DNA of 64,000 bases from Flammeovirga kamogawensis (GCF_018736065.1 NZ_CP076128.1:682001-746000), one strand, 5' to 3'; positions 53,200 to 63,703 are shown, numbered from the stretch's first letter. A program made the numbers and translations. Notes: a model not told the origin generated them from the letters alone.

Positions 53200-55599
53200 T
53201 TATTCGTCGTCATTGACATTAATTTTACCTAAGTCAATTTCTTCATCTTCATCTTCAAAATAGAAATGATCCATACCTTCAATCATAGGATTCATATCTT
53301 GTTTATTCGCATCAAAAGTATACAATAAACAAGGTAGCAAGGTAAGGTTTGTAGTCATTGCTACAATCAAAGTTACAGATGTTAAAAGCCCTAATGCTTG
53401 AGTAGCTCCAAAAGTAGATCCCATAAAAATAGCAAAACCACAGAAGAGAACAATAGATGTATATAACATACTAGAACCTGTTTCTCTGAGTGCCATTATT
53501 ACAGCCTTCTTCATATTGTAATTATGAAGAACGATTTCTTGACGGTACTTAGCAAGGAAGTGAATAGAATCATCTACTGAAATACCGAAAGCGATACTAA
53601 ATACAATTGCTGTACTAGGTTTTAGAGGAATACCTAAGAATCCCATTAAGCCAAGTGTAAATAATAGAGGAATAATATTCGGTATTAAAGAAATTATGAT
53701 AATTCTTAAATTACCAAATAGGGTACCCATTATTACAGCAATCAGAAAGAATGCAATGAGCATACTTTGTTTCAAATTTTTAATTAAGAAATCATTACCC
53801 TTAATAAAAATTAGAGTAGACCCGGTAACCATTGGTTCTAAATCTGTGCCTTTAACTATTTCAGCTAATTTAGGACGGATTACACTATCTACAAGGTATT
53901 CCATTCTAATAGAGCCAATATCAGCCATACTCATGCTAACTCTTATATATTGACCTGTTGAGTCAATCATTGAGTTGCTCAAGTCTGAAGCGTTATCATC
54001 TGTGCTATTTCTAGCATATTTCATGATGTATGAGGTCTCACTTCTGTTTGGAAGTTTAAAGTATGTTGAGTCTCCTCCATGAAATGCCTGATTACCTGCT
54101 TTTAAAAACGTATTAATTGATATAGGCGGTGAAACTTCTGGTAATGAAGAAACGAAATTTTCAATTTGTTCAACTTTGCCAAGTGTACCTTTCTTTAAGT
54201 ATCCTTTTTTACGTTGAGTATTTACCACAATCTCAAGAGGCATAACACCTTTAAATTCTTTTTCAAAGAATCTTAAATCTTGTTTAACATGGTAATCTTC
54301 AGGTAAGTCATCTACCATATATGCTTCAGCTGTTACTTGGTAACTACCATAGATAGATACAATAACCATTAAAGCTGTAAATCCATAAACAATACCTCTG
54401 TGATGTAATACAAGCATTTCTAACTGATGTATTAACCAGGCAGTAGGTTTAAAGTCAAGGTGTTTTAAATGTTTAACATCTGGTGCAGGCAAATAAGAAA
54501 ATACAATTGGAATAAATGAAATACTAATTAGGAAGGTAACGGCAATATTAATACCTGCTACAATACCAAATTCTTGCATAGCTTTAATTCCAGTAGTAAT
54601 TAATACCATAAAGCCAATTGCCGTTGTAGTGTTTGTTATAAGCGTAACAACACCAATTTTTTTGATGATATATGCTAAAGAGTCAACTTTACTTTTTCCT
54701 GTTGCAAATTCCTGATGATACTTATTGAGTAAGTATATACAGTTTGGAATACCAATAACTACCAAAACTGGAGGTAGTAACCCAGTTAAGATTGTAATTT
54801 GATAATTTAATAAAGCCAGGGTACCCATAATCCAAACAATCACAATGCATATTACCATTAAAGGGAAAAATACAGGGGAGAATGAACGGAAGAATAAGAA
54901 TAATACCAAAGCAACAACTCCAATAGAAATTGCTAAGAATTTTATTGTTTCAGCTTTGACTTTATCCGCCATAATTGAACGAACATAAGGCATGCCTGCA
55001 TAATACAGATGGATTCCTGTTTCTTTTTCAAAGTCTACAGCTTTTGCTTCAAGTCGTTTCATAACTTTAGTACGGTCCTTAGAATTCAGAATTACTGGAT
55101 CCATACTAATAACCATGGCAGTGGCTTTGTTTTCACTAATAAGCCTATTTTTATAAGCTTTTATAGTTTCAACTTTATCAAGAATACTATCTAATTCAGC
55201 TTGTGTATTAGGAGGGTTCTTGAAAAACTGTTCTATATCAAATTTTTGTTCCTTTCTGTTTGCTACAACATTTGGAGCATTAGCCAAAGATAAAACAGAT
55301 GTTATACCATCTAAATGTTTTATCTCATTACCAAGTTCCATAAACTTTTTGAAGTTCTCTAGTTGAAACAACTTGTCATCTTTAATTCCTAATACGAAAT
55401 TAGAGGCATCCTCACCAAACAGTTCTTGGAATCTATTAAAGTTGACCATATCAGGATCATCATCGGGTATAATTCTGATGTATTGATATGACCATTTTAC
55501 GTCTTTGGCTTGATATCCCATAAAAACAGTAGAGATACCAATAAAAACAAGAATTGCTATTCTATTACCTAGAATAAACTCAGATATTTTTTTCCACAT
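53200..55599 (-). CDS. RND/MMPL-family exporter
   Basis: 799 aa with two repeats of one helix, a large periplasmic loop and five helices. The N-half starts with a helix at ILGNRIAILVFIGISTVFMGY and its helix set begins near FLAISIGVVALVLFLFF; the C-half includes FGISVDDSIHFLAKYRQEI, with the Asp pair of the proton relay. It resembles HpnN/MMPL-type lipid exporters rather than the tripartite AcrB type (~1030 aa). The C-terminus is very acidic (YFEDEDEEIDLGKINVNDDE). Substrate unknown, possibly lipids. Upstream by 85 bp is ribH, which has its own terminator. Confidence 0.88.
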   Translation of the reverse strand: MWKKISEFILGNRIAILVFIGISTVFMGYQAKDVKWSYQYIRIIPDDDPDMVNFNRFQELFGEDASNFVLGIKDDKLFQLENFKKFMELGNEIKHLDGITSVLSLANAPNVVANRKEQKFDIEQFFKNPPNTQAELDSILDKVETIKAYKNRLISENKATAMVISMDPVILNSKDRTKVMKRLEAKAVDFEKETGIHLYYAGMPYVRSIMADKVKAETIKFLAISIGVVALVLFLFFRSFSPVFFPLMVICIVIVWIMGTLALLNYQITILTGLLPPVLVVIGIPNCIYLLNKYHQEFATGKSKVDSLAYIIKKIGVVTLITNTTTAIGFMVLITTGIKAMQEFGIVAGINIAVTFLISISFIPIVFSYLPAPDVKHLKHLDFKPTAWLIHQLEMLVLHHRGIVYGFTALMVIVSIYGSYQVTAEAYMVDDLPEDYHVKQDLRFFEKEFKGVMPLEIVVNTQRKKGYLKKGTLGKVEQIENFVSSLPEVSPPISINTFLKAGNQAFHGGDSTYFKLPNRSETSYIMKYARNSTDDNASDLSNSMIDSTGQYIRVSMSMADIGSIRMEYLVDSVIRPKLAEIVKGTDLEPMVTGSTLIFIKGNDFLIKNLKQSMLIAFFLIAVIMGTLFGNLRIIIISLIPNIIPLLFTLGLMGFLGIPLKPSTAIVFSIAFGISVDDSIHFLAKYRQEIVLHNYNMKKAVIMALRETGSSMLYTSIVLFCGFAIFMGSTFGATQALGLLTSVTLIVAMTTNLTLLPCLLYTFDANKQDMNPMIEGMDHFYFEDEDEEIDLGKINVNDDE

Positions 55600-55648
55600 A
55601 TGTGATTAAATAAAGATTGACGATTTCGTCTTACTTATTTTATATATA

Positions 55649-55683
55649 AAAAGGTATACTTAATTGCTTAAGTACACCTTCTC
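55649..55683 (-). terminator. Terminator of ribH
   Basis: AAGGTGTACTTAA and TTAAGTATACCTT pair on the minus strand with one G-U wobble around a 4-nt loop, followed by T's. Confidence 0.85.
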
Positions 55684-55684
55684 A

Positions 55685-56167
55685 TTATTTCTTCATGCCA
55701 AGCATCTTAATTGCAGCAACAGCAGCTTCAACACCTTTATTGCCATGTTTACCACCAGCACGGTCATATGCTTGTTGCTCAGTATTTGGTGTTAATAGAC
55801 CAAATATTACAGGCTTGTTATACTTTAAAGAAACGTTTGTTACACCATGTGCTACTGCATCACAGATAAAATCAAAATGCTTTGTTTCACCTTGAATTAC
55901 ACAACCTAAACAGATTACAGCGTCAATTTCTTCCTCTTCTGCCATTAGTTGAGCACCAAATGTTAACTCAAATGCACCAGGAACATCTTCTCTATAAATA
56001 TTTGCTTCTTTAGCACCTTCTTTAAGTAAAGTCTCTATAACTGCTCCGTATAATGATTCAGTTATTTTTGGATTGTATTCAGATATTACAACTGCGAATT
56101 TTTTTTCTGAAATATCAATATTTTTTTTCTTTGTGTATTCACTAAGACTCTTTAATGCTGATGCCAT
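55685..56167 (-). CDS. ribH: 6,7-dimethyl-8-ribityllumazine synthase
   Basis: 160 aa, normal length. It condenses 5-amino-6-ribitylaminouracil with dihydroxybutanone phosphate, the penultimate riboflavin step. Motifs: FAVVISEYNPKITESLYGAV, VPGAFELTFGAQ, CLGCVIQGETKHFDFICDAVAHG (active-site His in the HFDF segment) and FGLLTPNTEQQAYDRAGGKHGNKG. It usually assembles into 60-mers or pentamers. No FMN riboswitch seen upstream. Confidence 0.96.
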   Translation of the reverse strand: MASALKSLSEYTKKKNIDISEKKFAVVISEYNPKITESLYGAVIETLLKEGAKEANIYREDVPGAFELTFGAQLMAEEEEIDAVICLGCVIQGETKHFDFICDAVAHGVTNVSLKYNKPVIFGLLTPNTEQQAYDRAGGKHGNKGVEAAVAAIKMLGMKK

Positions 56168-56305
56168 TTTTTACTAATGTTATAATTATAATATTTTGCC
56201 TACAAAGTTATCAATTTTTATATCTTCTAATAATGTAGTGTATTGTTTTCTACCTACAATATTTTTAAATAGAATATTCTATTAATTTAATCTATTACAA
56301 TCTGT

Positions 56306-57994
56306 TTATACTTCTGTTTGTTTTGGAAGTATTTTAGAGAATAATAAGCCAAATAAAATTACTGATAAACAACCAATTACATTATACCATAAAAATGGGA
56401 CTTCTGTAAATGAAAAAAGATAAATAATAATTCCTTCAGAAATTATTGCTGCATAGAATGTTGGTCTTGCATTTATACTTTTTAAATAAAATGCAATCAT
56501 AAATATTCCTAGAATTACTCCATAAACTAGAGAACCTAAAATATTAACTGCTTCAATTAAAGACCCCAACTTATTTGCAAAGGATGCAAAAAGAATTGCA
56601 TAAAGTCCCCAGCCAATACTTACTAATTTAGAAGCATATAAATAATGTTTATCAGAACCGTCTTTTTTAATAATTCTTTTGTAAATATCAACAATACTAG
56701 TAGAAGCGAGGGCATTTATTTCTGAAGATGTGGAAGACATACTTGCAGAAAGAATAACTGCTATTAAAAGGCCAATCAATCCTTGTGGTAAGTAATTGAT
56801 TACAAACCCTAGAAAGATATAATTGGTGTCATTAGTATCAATTTCAGGTGCTTTTAAATTTACTTGATCAATAATAATCTCTTTTGCCTTTTCAACTTCT
56901 GTTGTTGCATTAATTAAAGATGATTTTGTAGTTGCAATTTGCTCTTCATTATTACCATCTAAGGCAGTTGCATATTCAAATGCAATCGTTGATCGTTCTT
57001 TTAATTTATCTTGATAATTCGCTTCAAGCGAAGAATAATTTTCAACTTTATTTTTTACTTGATCTAGAGCAACTGTATTGAATAAAACAGGAGCGGGGTT
57101 GAAAAAGTAGAAAACATATACCATTGCACCAATAAACAGTATCAGGAATTGCATCGGTATTTTTATCATCCCATTAAATAAAAGTGCTAATCTACTTTGA
57201 GCAACAGAACTACCCGATAGATACCTTTGAACTTGAGATTGGTCTGTACCGAAATAAGACATAGCAAGAAAAAATCCTCCAATTAATCCTGACCAAACAT
57301 TGTATTTACTTGTTGGGTCAAATTTAAAATCAATAGCATTTAGTTTACCAGAAGCACCTGCAATATGTAATGCATTGTTAAATGATATCTCATTAGGCAT
57401 CATTTGAACTACTAGAATACCCGCCAATAACATCCCAATAAAAATAACAGCCATCTGTAATTTTTGGGTCTGATTTACAGCTTTTGTACCTCCAATTACA
57501 GTATAAGCAGTAACAATTACTCCAATTCCAATATTTGTAAGGTTAATATCCCATCCTAATAAAGAAGATAAGATAAGTGAAGGAGCAAATATTGTAAAAC
57601 CTGCTGCAAGCCCTCTTTGAGTTAAAAAAAGTATTGCAGTAAAAGTTCTTGTTGGTAAATCAAATCTCTTTTCTAAATATTCATAAGCTGTAAAAACATT
57701 CATCTTATGATATATAGGAACAACAGTTATTGATAGAACTACCATTGCTAATGGAAGTCCAAAGTAAAATTGAACAAACCTCATCCCATCTACAAAAGCC
57801 TGTCCTGGTGCAGAAAGGAATGTAATAGCACTTGCTTGTGTAGCCATTATTGACAAAGCAACTGTAAACCATTTAGCTTCTCTGTTACCTAATAAATAGC
57901 TTTTAATATCTTGTTGTTGACGTGTTTTCCAAATACCATAGATAACAATAAATGCTAAAGTACTTGATAAAACTATCCAGTCGAGAATACTCAT
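56306..57994 (-). CDS. Sodium:solute symporter (SSS family)
   Basis: 562 aa with about 13 membrane helices. SSS signatures are QASAITFLSAPGQAFVDGMRFVQFYFGLP and GGFFLAMSYFGTDQSQVQRYLSG. Between helices, residues about 310-388 form a long polar, probably helical insert (KNKVENYSSLEANYQDKLKE...) not found in classical SglT or PutP. Substrate unknown. It is third in a tight operon after a PIG-L deacetylase and a 40-aa membrane protein, so it may import a sugar or amino sugar released by PIG-L action. Confidence 0.9.
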   Translation of the reverse strand: MSILDWIVLSSTLAFIVIYGIWKTRQQQDIKSYLLGNREAKWFTVALSIMATQASAITFLSAPGQAFVDGMRFVQFYFGLPLAMVVLSITVVPIYHKMNVFTAYEYLEKRFDLPTRTFTAILFLTQRGLAAGFTIFAPSLILSSLLGWDINLTNIGIGVIVTAYTVIGGTKAVNQTQKLQMAVIFIGMLLAGILVVQMMPNEISFNNALHIAGASGKLNAIDFKFDPTSKYNVWSGLIGGFFLAMSYFGTDQSQVQRYLSGSSVAQSRLALLFNGMIKIPMQFLILFIGAMVYVFYFFNPAPVLFNTVALDQVKNKVENYSSLEANYQDKLKERSTIAFEYATALDGNNEEQIATTKSSLINATTEVEKAKEIIIDQVNLKAPEIDTNDTNYIFLGFVINYLPQGLIGLLIAVILSASMSSTSSEINALASTSIVDIYKRIIKKDGSDKHYLYASKLVSIGWGLYAILFASFANKLGSLIEAVNILGSLVYGVILGIFMIAFYLKSINARPTFYAAIISEGIIIYLFSFTEVPFLWYNVIGCLSVILFGLLFSKILPKQTEV

Positions 57995-57999
57995 ATCTG

Positions 58000-58122
58000 T
58001 TAATTGAAAGCGTTAGAAAACCAAGAAAATAAACCAATTAATAAAATTAATTCGCCAATAACGATGTAGTAAAGTTGTTTCCAAGATTTACCTACAGGTG
58101 GCTTTTCGTTTTCATTTTTCAT
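58000..58122 (-). CDS. 40-aa single-pass membrane microprotein
   Basis: Starts MKNENEKPPVGKSWKQLYYI; residues about 17-35 are one hydrophobic helix (LYYIVIGELILLIGLFSWF). Its start is 1 bp after the PIG-L stop and its stop 5 bp before the symporter start, so both neighbours leave exactly its space. The motif PPVGKSWxQLY recalls tiny ORFs beside SSS symporters in other Bacteroidota (from memory). It may be a small symporter subunit. Confidence 0.68.
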   Translation of the reverse strand: MKNENEKPPVGKSWKQLYYIVIGELILLIGLFSWFSNAFN

Positions 58123-58123
58123 A

Positions 58124-60634
58124 TTAGTTGTTATTAGTAGAAGGTTTGTAATCTAATAAGTTAGCAAAAAGTCTATATGCTCCAGAAACTCCATATGGCA
58201 ACTCTCTAAACCAAGAAATTCCTGAATAAATAAAAGCACCTTTACCATAATCGGCAACAATAAGTGCACCGTCTACTGGATTTTCATTAGGATCTTGCAT
58301 TCTTAGAATTGGTGTGTAATCTTCACTCCATTCATTAGGGTAATATAAACCTCTTTCCTGTACCCAGCCATCAAAATCATCTGATGTAATCTTGTTTGGA
58401 AAAGTAACTAATTTGTGGTTTTTAGCAAGTATTTCAACAGGACTTTCTTCAACCGTAATTCTATCTCTTGATAACTTTAATGGATATGGTCCAATCTGTT
58501 CAACTTTAACTCTAAAAGAAGTGTTGTATTGAACTATAACAGTACCGCCATTATAAGTGTATTCTAAAAGTATTGGTTGTATGTATCTCATTTTTTCAAG
58601 CACATTATAAGCTCTAATACCTACAATAATAGCATCATATTTTTCAATGTTATCAAGCTTAATGTTTTCTTGATCAAGAATTTCAACATTGTAACCAGCA
58701 GCTTCTAATGATTCAGGAATTGCATCTCCTGCACCCATTATATAACCGATATTCTTTACTAAGCCTTTTTCCATCTTTAGTTTTATCACTTTTGATGTAG
58801 CTTCTTTAAAATAGCGTTGTTTGTAGATATGATCGTAATCTATTTCAATTAATCCATCCATATATGTTGTGCCAGTGTTTGACTTAATCATTGCAGTGAT
58901 TAGGCCTTCAGAATCTTTCTTAGAAGGGTATAAAGTGAATTTTAGTTGTGTTTTGTCTCCAACATTTTTTAAAGTTACTTTTTTGTTGGAAGGTTCAATT
59001 TTCCAACCTTTAGGAATGCAAACTTCAATATCACCTTCAAAATTATTTGTATGTGCTAGAACGTCTACATTAACTGTTTTAGGTTTGTTGTCACCAAAAA
59101 TCCAAACTGATTGATCCAGCAAAATCGTCACAGGAGGTGTGATTGCAAGAGGGATATACCTTTCACCTTTAGCAGGATTAATTTTTTTATGCCATATATT
59201 AGTAGTAATTGAAATAGGAGTATTGTTAATTGTATACTCTATTGTTACAGGAATAGGAAAGTCATTTTCAGGTTTTCCAATCAACTGTTGGTTGTTTACA
59301 ACATACATTCCTTTAGTTGGTTTTTCTACTAACCAATATGGTTGAGATATATTATAATCAGTAGGAATATTTAATGTTGATGAAATTTTTAGAGCTCTGT
59401 TATAAGAAAGTGCAGTATCAACTTTCAATACTGATAATTGACCAAATTTAATTTCCTTTAAAACTATATTCGTTTTTGTTCTATTAATAGACGATACTTC
59501 TACTTTTAATGAGTCTCCAACTGCAATAGTCTCAGTAGGAGATAAAGCTTCAATCCACATACCAGAACAAAGTATAATTAAGTTATCAACAGTTTTGGAC
59601 TTCTTGATAACCCAGTAATCTTTTTGATTTAGTGTTGAAAGTTCTTTTTTAATATCAATTAATGCATTGATACTTAGACTTGGTTGAGTAGGGTTAAATT
59701 CTTTTTGTAATTTCTTGATTAATTCCGCAACTTTTTCTGCGTTTTCTACTCTTTTCCATGATGTATCTACACCTTCCATTGGTGAGTCACTCATTGCATC
59801 ACCATCGAGTAATTTAAAGTATTCAGAATTTGAACCTCTTTGTAATTCAGCTCCAAACCCTTGGCATTTATGCTTAGATCTAGCAGCCATGGCTATTTCT
59901 CCTACAGATTTTCCTAAAACAGGAATAAATTCTCCACATTCAACGCTAACATATTTTGTAGGATCAAAAGATTCTCCTTTACCTCTAAAGAACCATGTGT
60001 TTGTATTCCACATTACTCTTTTTGGTTGCCAGAGAGATACATAGTCTAATTGTTCAGGAAACATCTTTGGGTCGGCTGCAGCTTTAAAAGCTTCAACAGC
60101 AATTATAGCAGAAGTAGTATGATGTCCATGTGTTCTTCCACCCCGGTCAGGAGAAAAACGAGTAATAATAATATCAGGTCTAAACTTTCTGATATTCCAA
60201 ACAGCGTCAGCTAATACTTGGTCTTTATTCCATACAGATAATGTTTCTTCTGGATTTTTAGAATATCCAAAATCATTAGCTCTGCTAAAAAACTGATTAC
60301 CACCATCAACTTTTCTTGCTTCAATAAGTTCTTGAGACCTTAAAATGCCTAAACCTTCTCTAATTTCTTTACCGATTAAATTTTGCCCACCATCACCACG
60401 AGTTAAGGCAGTATAAGCAGTTTCATATCCTTTATATCTTGCAAAATAACCTATCACTCTTTGGTTTTCATCATCAGGATGAGCGGCAAAATACATCACA
60501 CTTCCAAGTGTATTAAGGTGATTTATATCTTGAATAATTTGAGCTACATCTGAAGGCCCATTTTTAGGAGTTTGCCCAAAACTAAGAATGGATGTAATGA
60601 ATATAAATAGGGGTGCTAATCTAAGAAATTTCAT
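58124..60634 (-). CDS. Secreted PIG-L-family deacetylase, large multidomain
   Basis: 836 aa. Sec signal ending LSFGQ. The N-terminal PIG-L/LmbE domain (about 40-300) carries the zinc motif AHPDDE (51-56) and the distal GRTHGHHTTS; such enzymes remove N-acetyl groups from GlcNAc-containing molecules. A middle beta-rich region (about 350-620) looks like Ig/NPCBM-associated folds. From about 631 (GYIMGAGDAIPESLEAAGYNVEIL) follows a ThuA/GATase-like domain. The first gene of an operon with a microprotein and an SSS symporter; a role in extracellular sugar scavenging is an inference. Confidence 0.88.
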   Translation of the reverse strand: MKFLRLAPLFIFITSILSFGQTPKNGPSDVAQIIQDINHLNTLGSVMYFAAHPDDENQRVIGYFARYKGYETAYTALTRGDGGQNLIGKEIREGLGILRSQELIEARKVDGGNQFFSRANDFGYSKNPEETLSVWNKDQVLADAVWNIRKFRPDIIITRFSPDRGGRTHGHHTTSAIIAVEAFKAAADPKMFPEQLDYVSLWQPKRVMWNTNTWFFRGKGESFDPTKYVSVECGEFIPVLGKSVGEIAMAARSKHKCQGFGAELQRGSNSEYFKLLDGDAMSDSPMEGVDTSWKRVENAEKVAELIKKLQKEFNPTQPSLSINALIDIKKELSTLNQKDYWVIKKSKTVDNLIILCSGMWIEALSPTETIAVGDSLKVEVSSINRTKTNIVLKEIKFGQLSVLKVDTALSYNRALKISSTLNIPTDYNISQPYWLVEKPTKGMYVVNNQQLIGKPENDFPIPVTIEYTINNTPISITTNIWHKKINPAKGERYIPLAITPPVTILLDQSVWIFGDNKPKTVNVDVLAHTNNFEGDIEVCIPKGWKIEPSNKKVTLKNVGDKTQLKFTLYPSKKDSEGLITAMIKSNTGTTYMDGLIEIDYDHIYKQRYFKEATSKVIKLKMEKGLVKNIGYIMGAGDAIPESLEAAGYNVEILDQENIKLDNIEKYDAIIVGIRAYNVLEKMRYIQPILLEYTYNGGTVIVQYNTSFRVKVEQIGPYPLKLSRDRITVEESPVEILAKNHKLVTFPNKITSDDFDGWVQERGLYYPNEWSEDYTPILRMQDPNENPVDGALIVADYGKGAFIYSGISWFRELPYGVSGAYRLFANLLDYKPSTNNN

Positions 60635-60667
60635 AAGATCGTTTAATACAAAAAGGTTTAATAGATA

Positions 60668-60719
60668 AAAAGGCGTCCATTTACGATGGACGCCTTAAAC
60701 TTTAAAAAATTAAAGTTTA
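60668..60719 (-). terminator. Two tandem hairpins ending the DUF2911 gene
   Basis: AAACTTTAA/TTAAAGTTT (60697-60718) overlaps the stop codon. AAGGCGTCCAT/ATGGACGCCTT (60670-60696) follows and has the T-run on the minus strand. Confidence 0.88.
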
Positions 60720-61631
60720 GATACTTTTATTTGCTTTCTTCCATTTTTTAGAAGCATTAGGTAACCATGCTTCGATGTCAGCCTGAACTCTACTTTTAAA
60801 GTAGTTGTACGTACCGTCAGGGTTAGTATCTCCAGATTTCTTAGCAGCAACTGCAGCAGTTAAAGCTTCATCATATTTTTCTTGACCTGCTAAAATTTTA
60901 GCTTTAGTCCATTGGTTCCAGAAGTAATCAGGACGGGCAGCAATAGATTGGTCAATTAAACTTAGAGCTTTGTCAGCATCAGTTGCAGCATAAAAATTAG
61001 CTGCATTTTGATATGTTCTCCATGCACCTTCAGCTTTTTTGATTGCTGCATTAATATTAGCTTCTGATAAAGAAGCAGTAGGAGCAGTAAAAGTGAAAGA
61101 AACTAAAGTGTTGTCCCACCATAAAGAAACTTTACCTTCTTCATCCGAAATGCTTTCGATTAAATAAGTAAGACGTTCTCTTTTTGGAGCTTCTTCTCTT
61201 TTTACGTTAACAGATGCCGCATCATCAGCTTTAATTGCATCCATATCTTGTTTACCATCTTTGTTATAAGCAAAGATACTTTTTCCTTTACCGTTAAAAT
61301 GGAAAGTCCAATCGCCTTTTTCTTGAGGAGTAACAAAAATGTTATAAGTACCTTTTTCAAGTTCAGTACCACCAATAGTTACATTAGAACTAAATGTGAT
61401 TGCTGTAGGACCGTTTGCACCAGCTCTCCATGCAGTACCATATTTTTCTAGCTCACCAAAAACTTTACGTCCTTTTACGGCAGGAGAAGAATAATCGATA
61501 GAAACTTTAGTTACACCTACTTTTTGTGAAACACTTGCAGCCGGACTCGGCGCTGGAAGTTCTTGTGCTTGAATTGCCTGAAGTGCAATAAAAGCTACTG
61601 AAAGGATTGTTAGTATAGATTTTTTGAACAT
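60717..61631 (-). CDS. DUF2911 secreted protein
   Basis: 304 aa. Sec signal ending AIQAQ. DUF2911 hallmarks: SPAASVSQKVGVTKVSIDYSSPAVKGRKVFG, YGTAWRAGANGPTAITFS and LEKGTYNIFVTPQ. The C-terminal third is helical with TPR-like spacing (ADKALSLIDQSIAARPDYFW). The family is periplasmic or extracellular and of unknown function in Bacteroidota. Single gene. Confidence 0.9.
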   Translation of the reverse strand: MFKKSILTILSVAFIALQAIQAQELPAPSPAASVSQKVGVTKVSIDYSSPAVKGRKVFGELEKYGTAWRAGANGPTAITFSSNVTIGGTELEKGTYNIFVTPQEKGDWTFHFNGKGKSIFAYNKDGKQDMDAIKADDAASVNVKREEAPKRERLTYLIESISDEEGKVSLWWDNTLVSFTFTAPTASLSEANINAAIKKAEGAWRTYQNAANFYAATDADKALSLIDQSIAARPDYFWNQWTKAKILAGQEKYDEALTAAVAAKKSGDTNPDGTYNYFKSRVQADIEAWLPNASKKWKKANKSI

Positions 61632-61756
61632 GTTTAGATGTATTATGTGATTAAAAATTCAGATTCAATTTAAAAAGTGCTGAAAGAAAGTGAAATGTAT
61701 TTAATTATTCAAATAAATAGTTGAATAATTCTTAAAAACAAAAAAAGGGTAGAAAT

Positions 61757-61790
61757 ACAAAAAGGTCCCGTAAAACAAGACCTTTTTGCT
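61757..61790 (-). terminator. Terminator of the AbgT gene
   Basis: AAAAAGGTC and GACCTTTTT pair around an 11-nt loop about 110 bp downstream of the AbgT stop. Confidence 0.75.
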
Positions 61791-61895
61791 AACCCAAAAA
61801 CTAACTATTTCTCATTGCAATCTTTTCGATTGCTTTGCAAACATAACTATTCATTCACATTATAAATAGTCTGTTAATCATTATTAACAATATAT

Positions 61896-63437
61896 TTAAT
61901 TTGGGATATAATGTAATGGAGAATTAGGTCCAATAGGTAGCCCTAACATTAACCAAATAGCCATTAATACTACCCAAACAATTAAGAATGCTATAGAATA
62001 TGGAAGCATTGTCGCAATCACTGTCCCGATACCAGCATTTTTATCATATCTCTGTATAAAGGCTACGATTAATGCAAAATAAGACATCATAGGAGAGATG
62101 ATATTTGTTACACTATCTCCAATACGATATGCAACCTGTGTTAATTCAGGAGAAATTCCAACTAGCATAAACATTGGAATAAAAACAGGAGCCATTAAAG
62201 TCCATTTTGCAGATGCACTACCCATTACAAGATTGATTAATGCCGCTAAGAAAATAAAACAAATTAATAATGGCATTTTATCAAGACCTATAGTTTCTAA
62301 AAACTGAGCACCTTTTACAGCACAAATTAAACCTAGGTTTGTCCATTTGAAATATGCCACAAATTGAGCAGCAAAAAAGACAAGAACTATGTAACTACTC
62401 ATTGTTTCCATAGATTTACCCATGCCTTTCATTATATCAGCATCGTTTTTGAATGTTCCTGATCCTTTTCCATAGGCAATACCACAAACTGCTGCAATTA
62501 TAAATATCCAAGAAACTATTCCTTTCATTAAAGCAGATTTGAAAATATTTGAAGGGTCTTCACTATATCTCAAAAAGCCATTTTCTGGAATAATACCAAC
62601 AAGAATAAAAGTAGTTAAAATAAGTGCTGCAATCCCTGCATATAATAAACCTCTTTTTTCATCTTTAGTAAGTGGATGAATATCTTCAGCAACTTCATCA
62701 CCTTTATATTCACCTAGTCTTGGAATTACAATTTTTTCGGTAACAATTGTACCTGCTATTCCAATAAAAAATGTAGAAACAAACATGAAATAATAATTAC
62801 ATGCTGCATTTATTGAATACGATGGATCTATAATTTGAGCTGCTTCTTGTGAAATTCCTTGTAATAAAGGATCAATAGTACCTAGAAGTAAATTGGCAGA
62901 ATAACCACCAGAAACTCCAGCAAAAGCAGCAGCTAAACCTGCTAGGGGGTGTTTGCCAAATGCTAAAAATATTATTGCTGATAAAGGTACTAAAAGCACA
63001 TAACCAACTTCACTTGCCGTATTTGATAATACGCCAGCAAATACTACAACAAAAGTAATTATTGATTTAGGTGATTTTAATACAAGTATTCTAATTAATG
63101 TTCCTATTAGTCCACTTCCTTCTGCAATCCCAATACCAAGCATTGCCACTAAAACAACGCCAAGAGGAGCAAAATTTGTAAAGTTTTTCACAAGCTTAGT
63201 TAGCATTAAATAAATACCATCTTGAGAAATTAAATTAACAACAGTAATCATTTCTCCAGTACCAGGGTGCTGAACTGATAAGCCTGTCTGAGAGAATACC
63301 CATGATAGAATTACAACTCCAAAGGCAAAACCTGCAAATAAAGTGGCAGGGTGAGGAAGTGCATTACCAATTTTCTCAACAAATCCGAGAAAACGATCTA
63401 TCATGCTTTTTTTTTGTTGGCTACTTGAGCTATTCAT
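61896..63437 (-). CDS. AbgT-family transporter
   Basis: 513 aa, normal for the family, with nine or more membrane helices. Matches AbgT/MtrF features: [97 protein letters not shown]. The family imports p-aminobenzoyl-glutamate or exports sulfonamide-type antimetabolites; direction here is unknown. No abgA/abgB hydrolase genes are adjacent. Confidence 0.92.
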   Translation of the reverse strand: MNSSSSQQKKSMIDRFLGFVEKIGNALPHPATLFAGFAFGVVILSWVFSQTGLSVQHPGTGEMITVVNLISQDGIYLMLTKLVKNFTNFAPLGVVLVAMLGIGIAEGSGLIGTLIRILVLKSPKSIITFVVVFAGVLSNTASEVGYVLLVPLSAIIFLAFGKHPLAGLAAAFAGVSGGYSANLLLGTIDPLLQGISQEAAQIIDPSYSINAACNYYFMFVSTFFIGIAGTIVTEKIVIPRLGEYKGDEVAEDIHPLTKDEKRGLLYAGIAALILTTFILVGIIPENGFLRYSEDPSNIFKSALMKGIVSWIFIIAAVCGIAYGKGSGTFKNDADIMKGMGKSMETMSSYIVLVFFAAQFVAYFKWTNLGLICAVKGAQFLETIGLDKMPLLICFIFLAALINLVMGSASAKWTLMAPVFIPMFMLVGISPELTQVAYRIGDSVTNIISPMMSYFALIVAFIQRYDKNAGIGTVIATMLPYSIAFLIVWVVLMAIWLMLGLPIGPNSPLHYIPN

Positions 63438-63703
63438 TGTAAATTAAAATGGTTAGAATAAATGTGTTTATCTAGTATAGTATGATTTTATCAGCCCCAA
63501 AAATAAGATAGAGATTTTAATTTCATACTTGTTCTTTCAATATCGTTTGTTAATTTGGTGGTTAATAGCAAAAAAATTACACTTACGCTATTAATGTTTT
63601 TTTTAACTATAGGATAAAACTTGATTAAATTAATGTAGTAGTACGTTGATAATAACAAGTTTACTTTTTTATATTTCTAATATTTAGGTACTAAAATTAG
63701 TAT

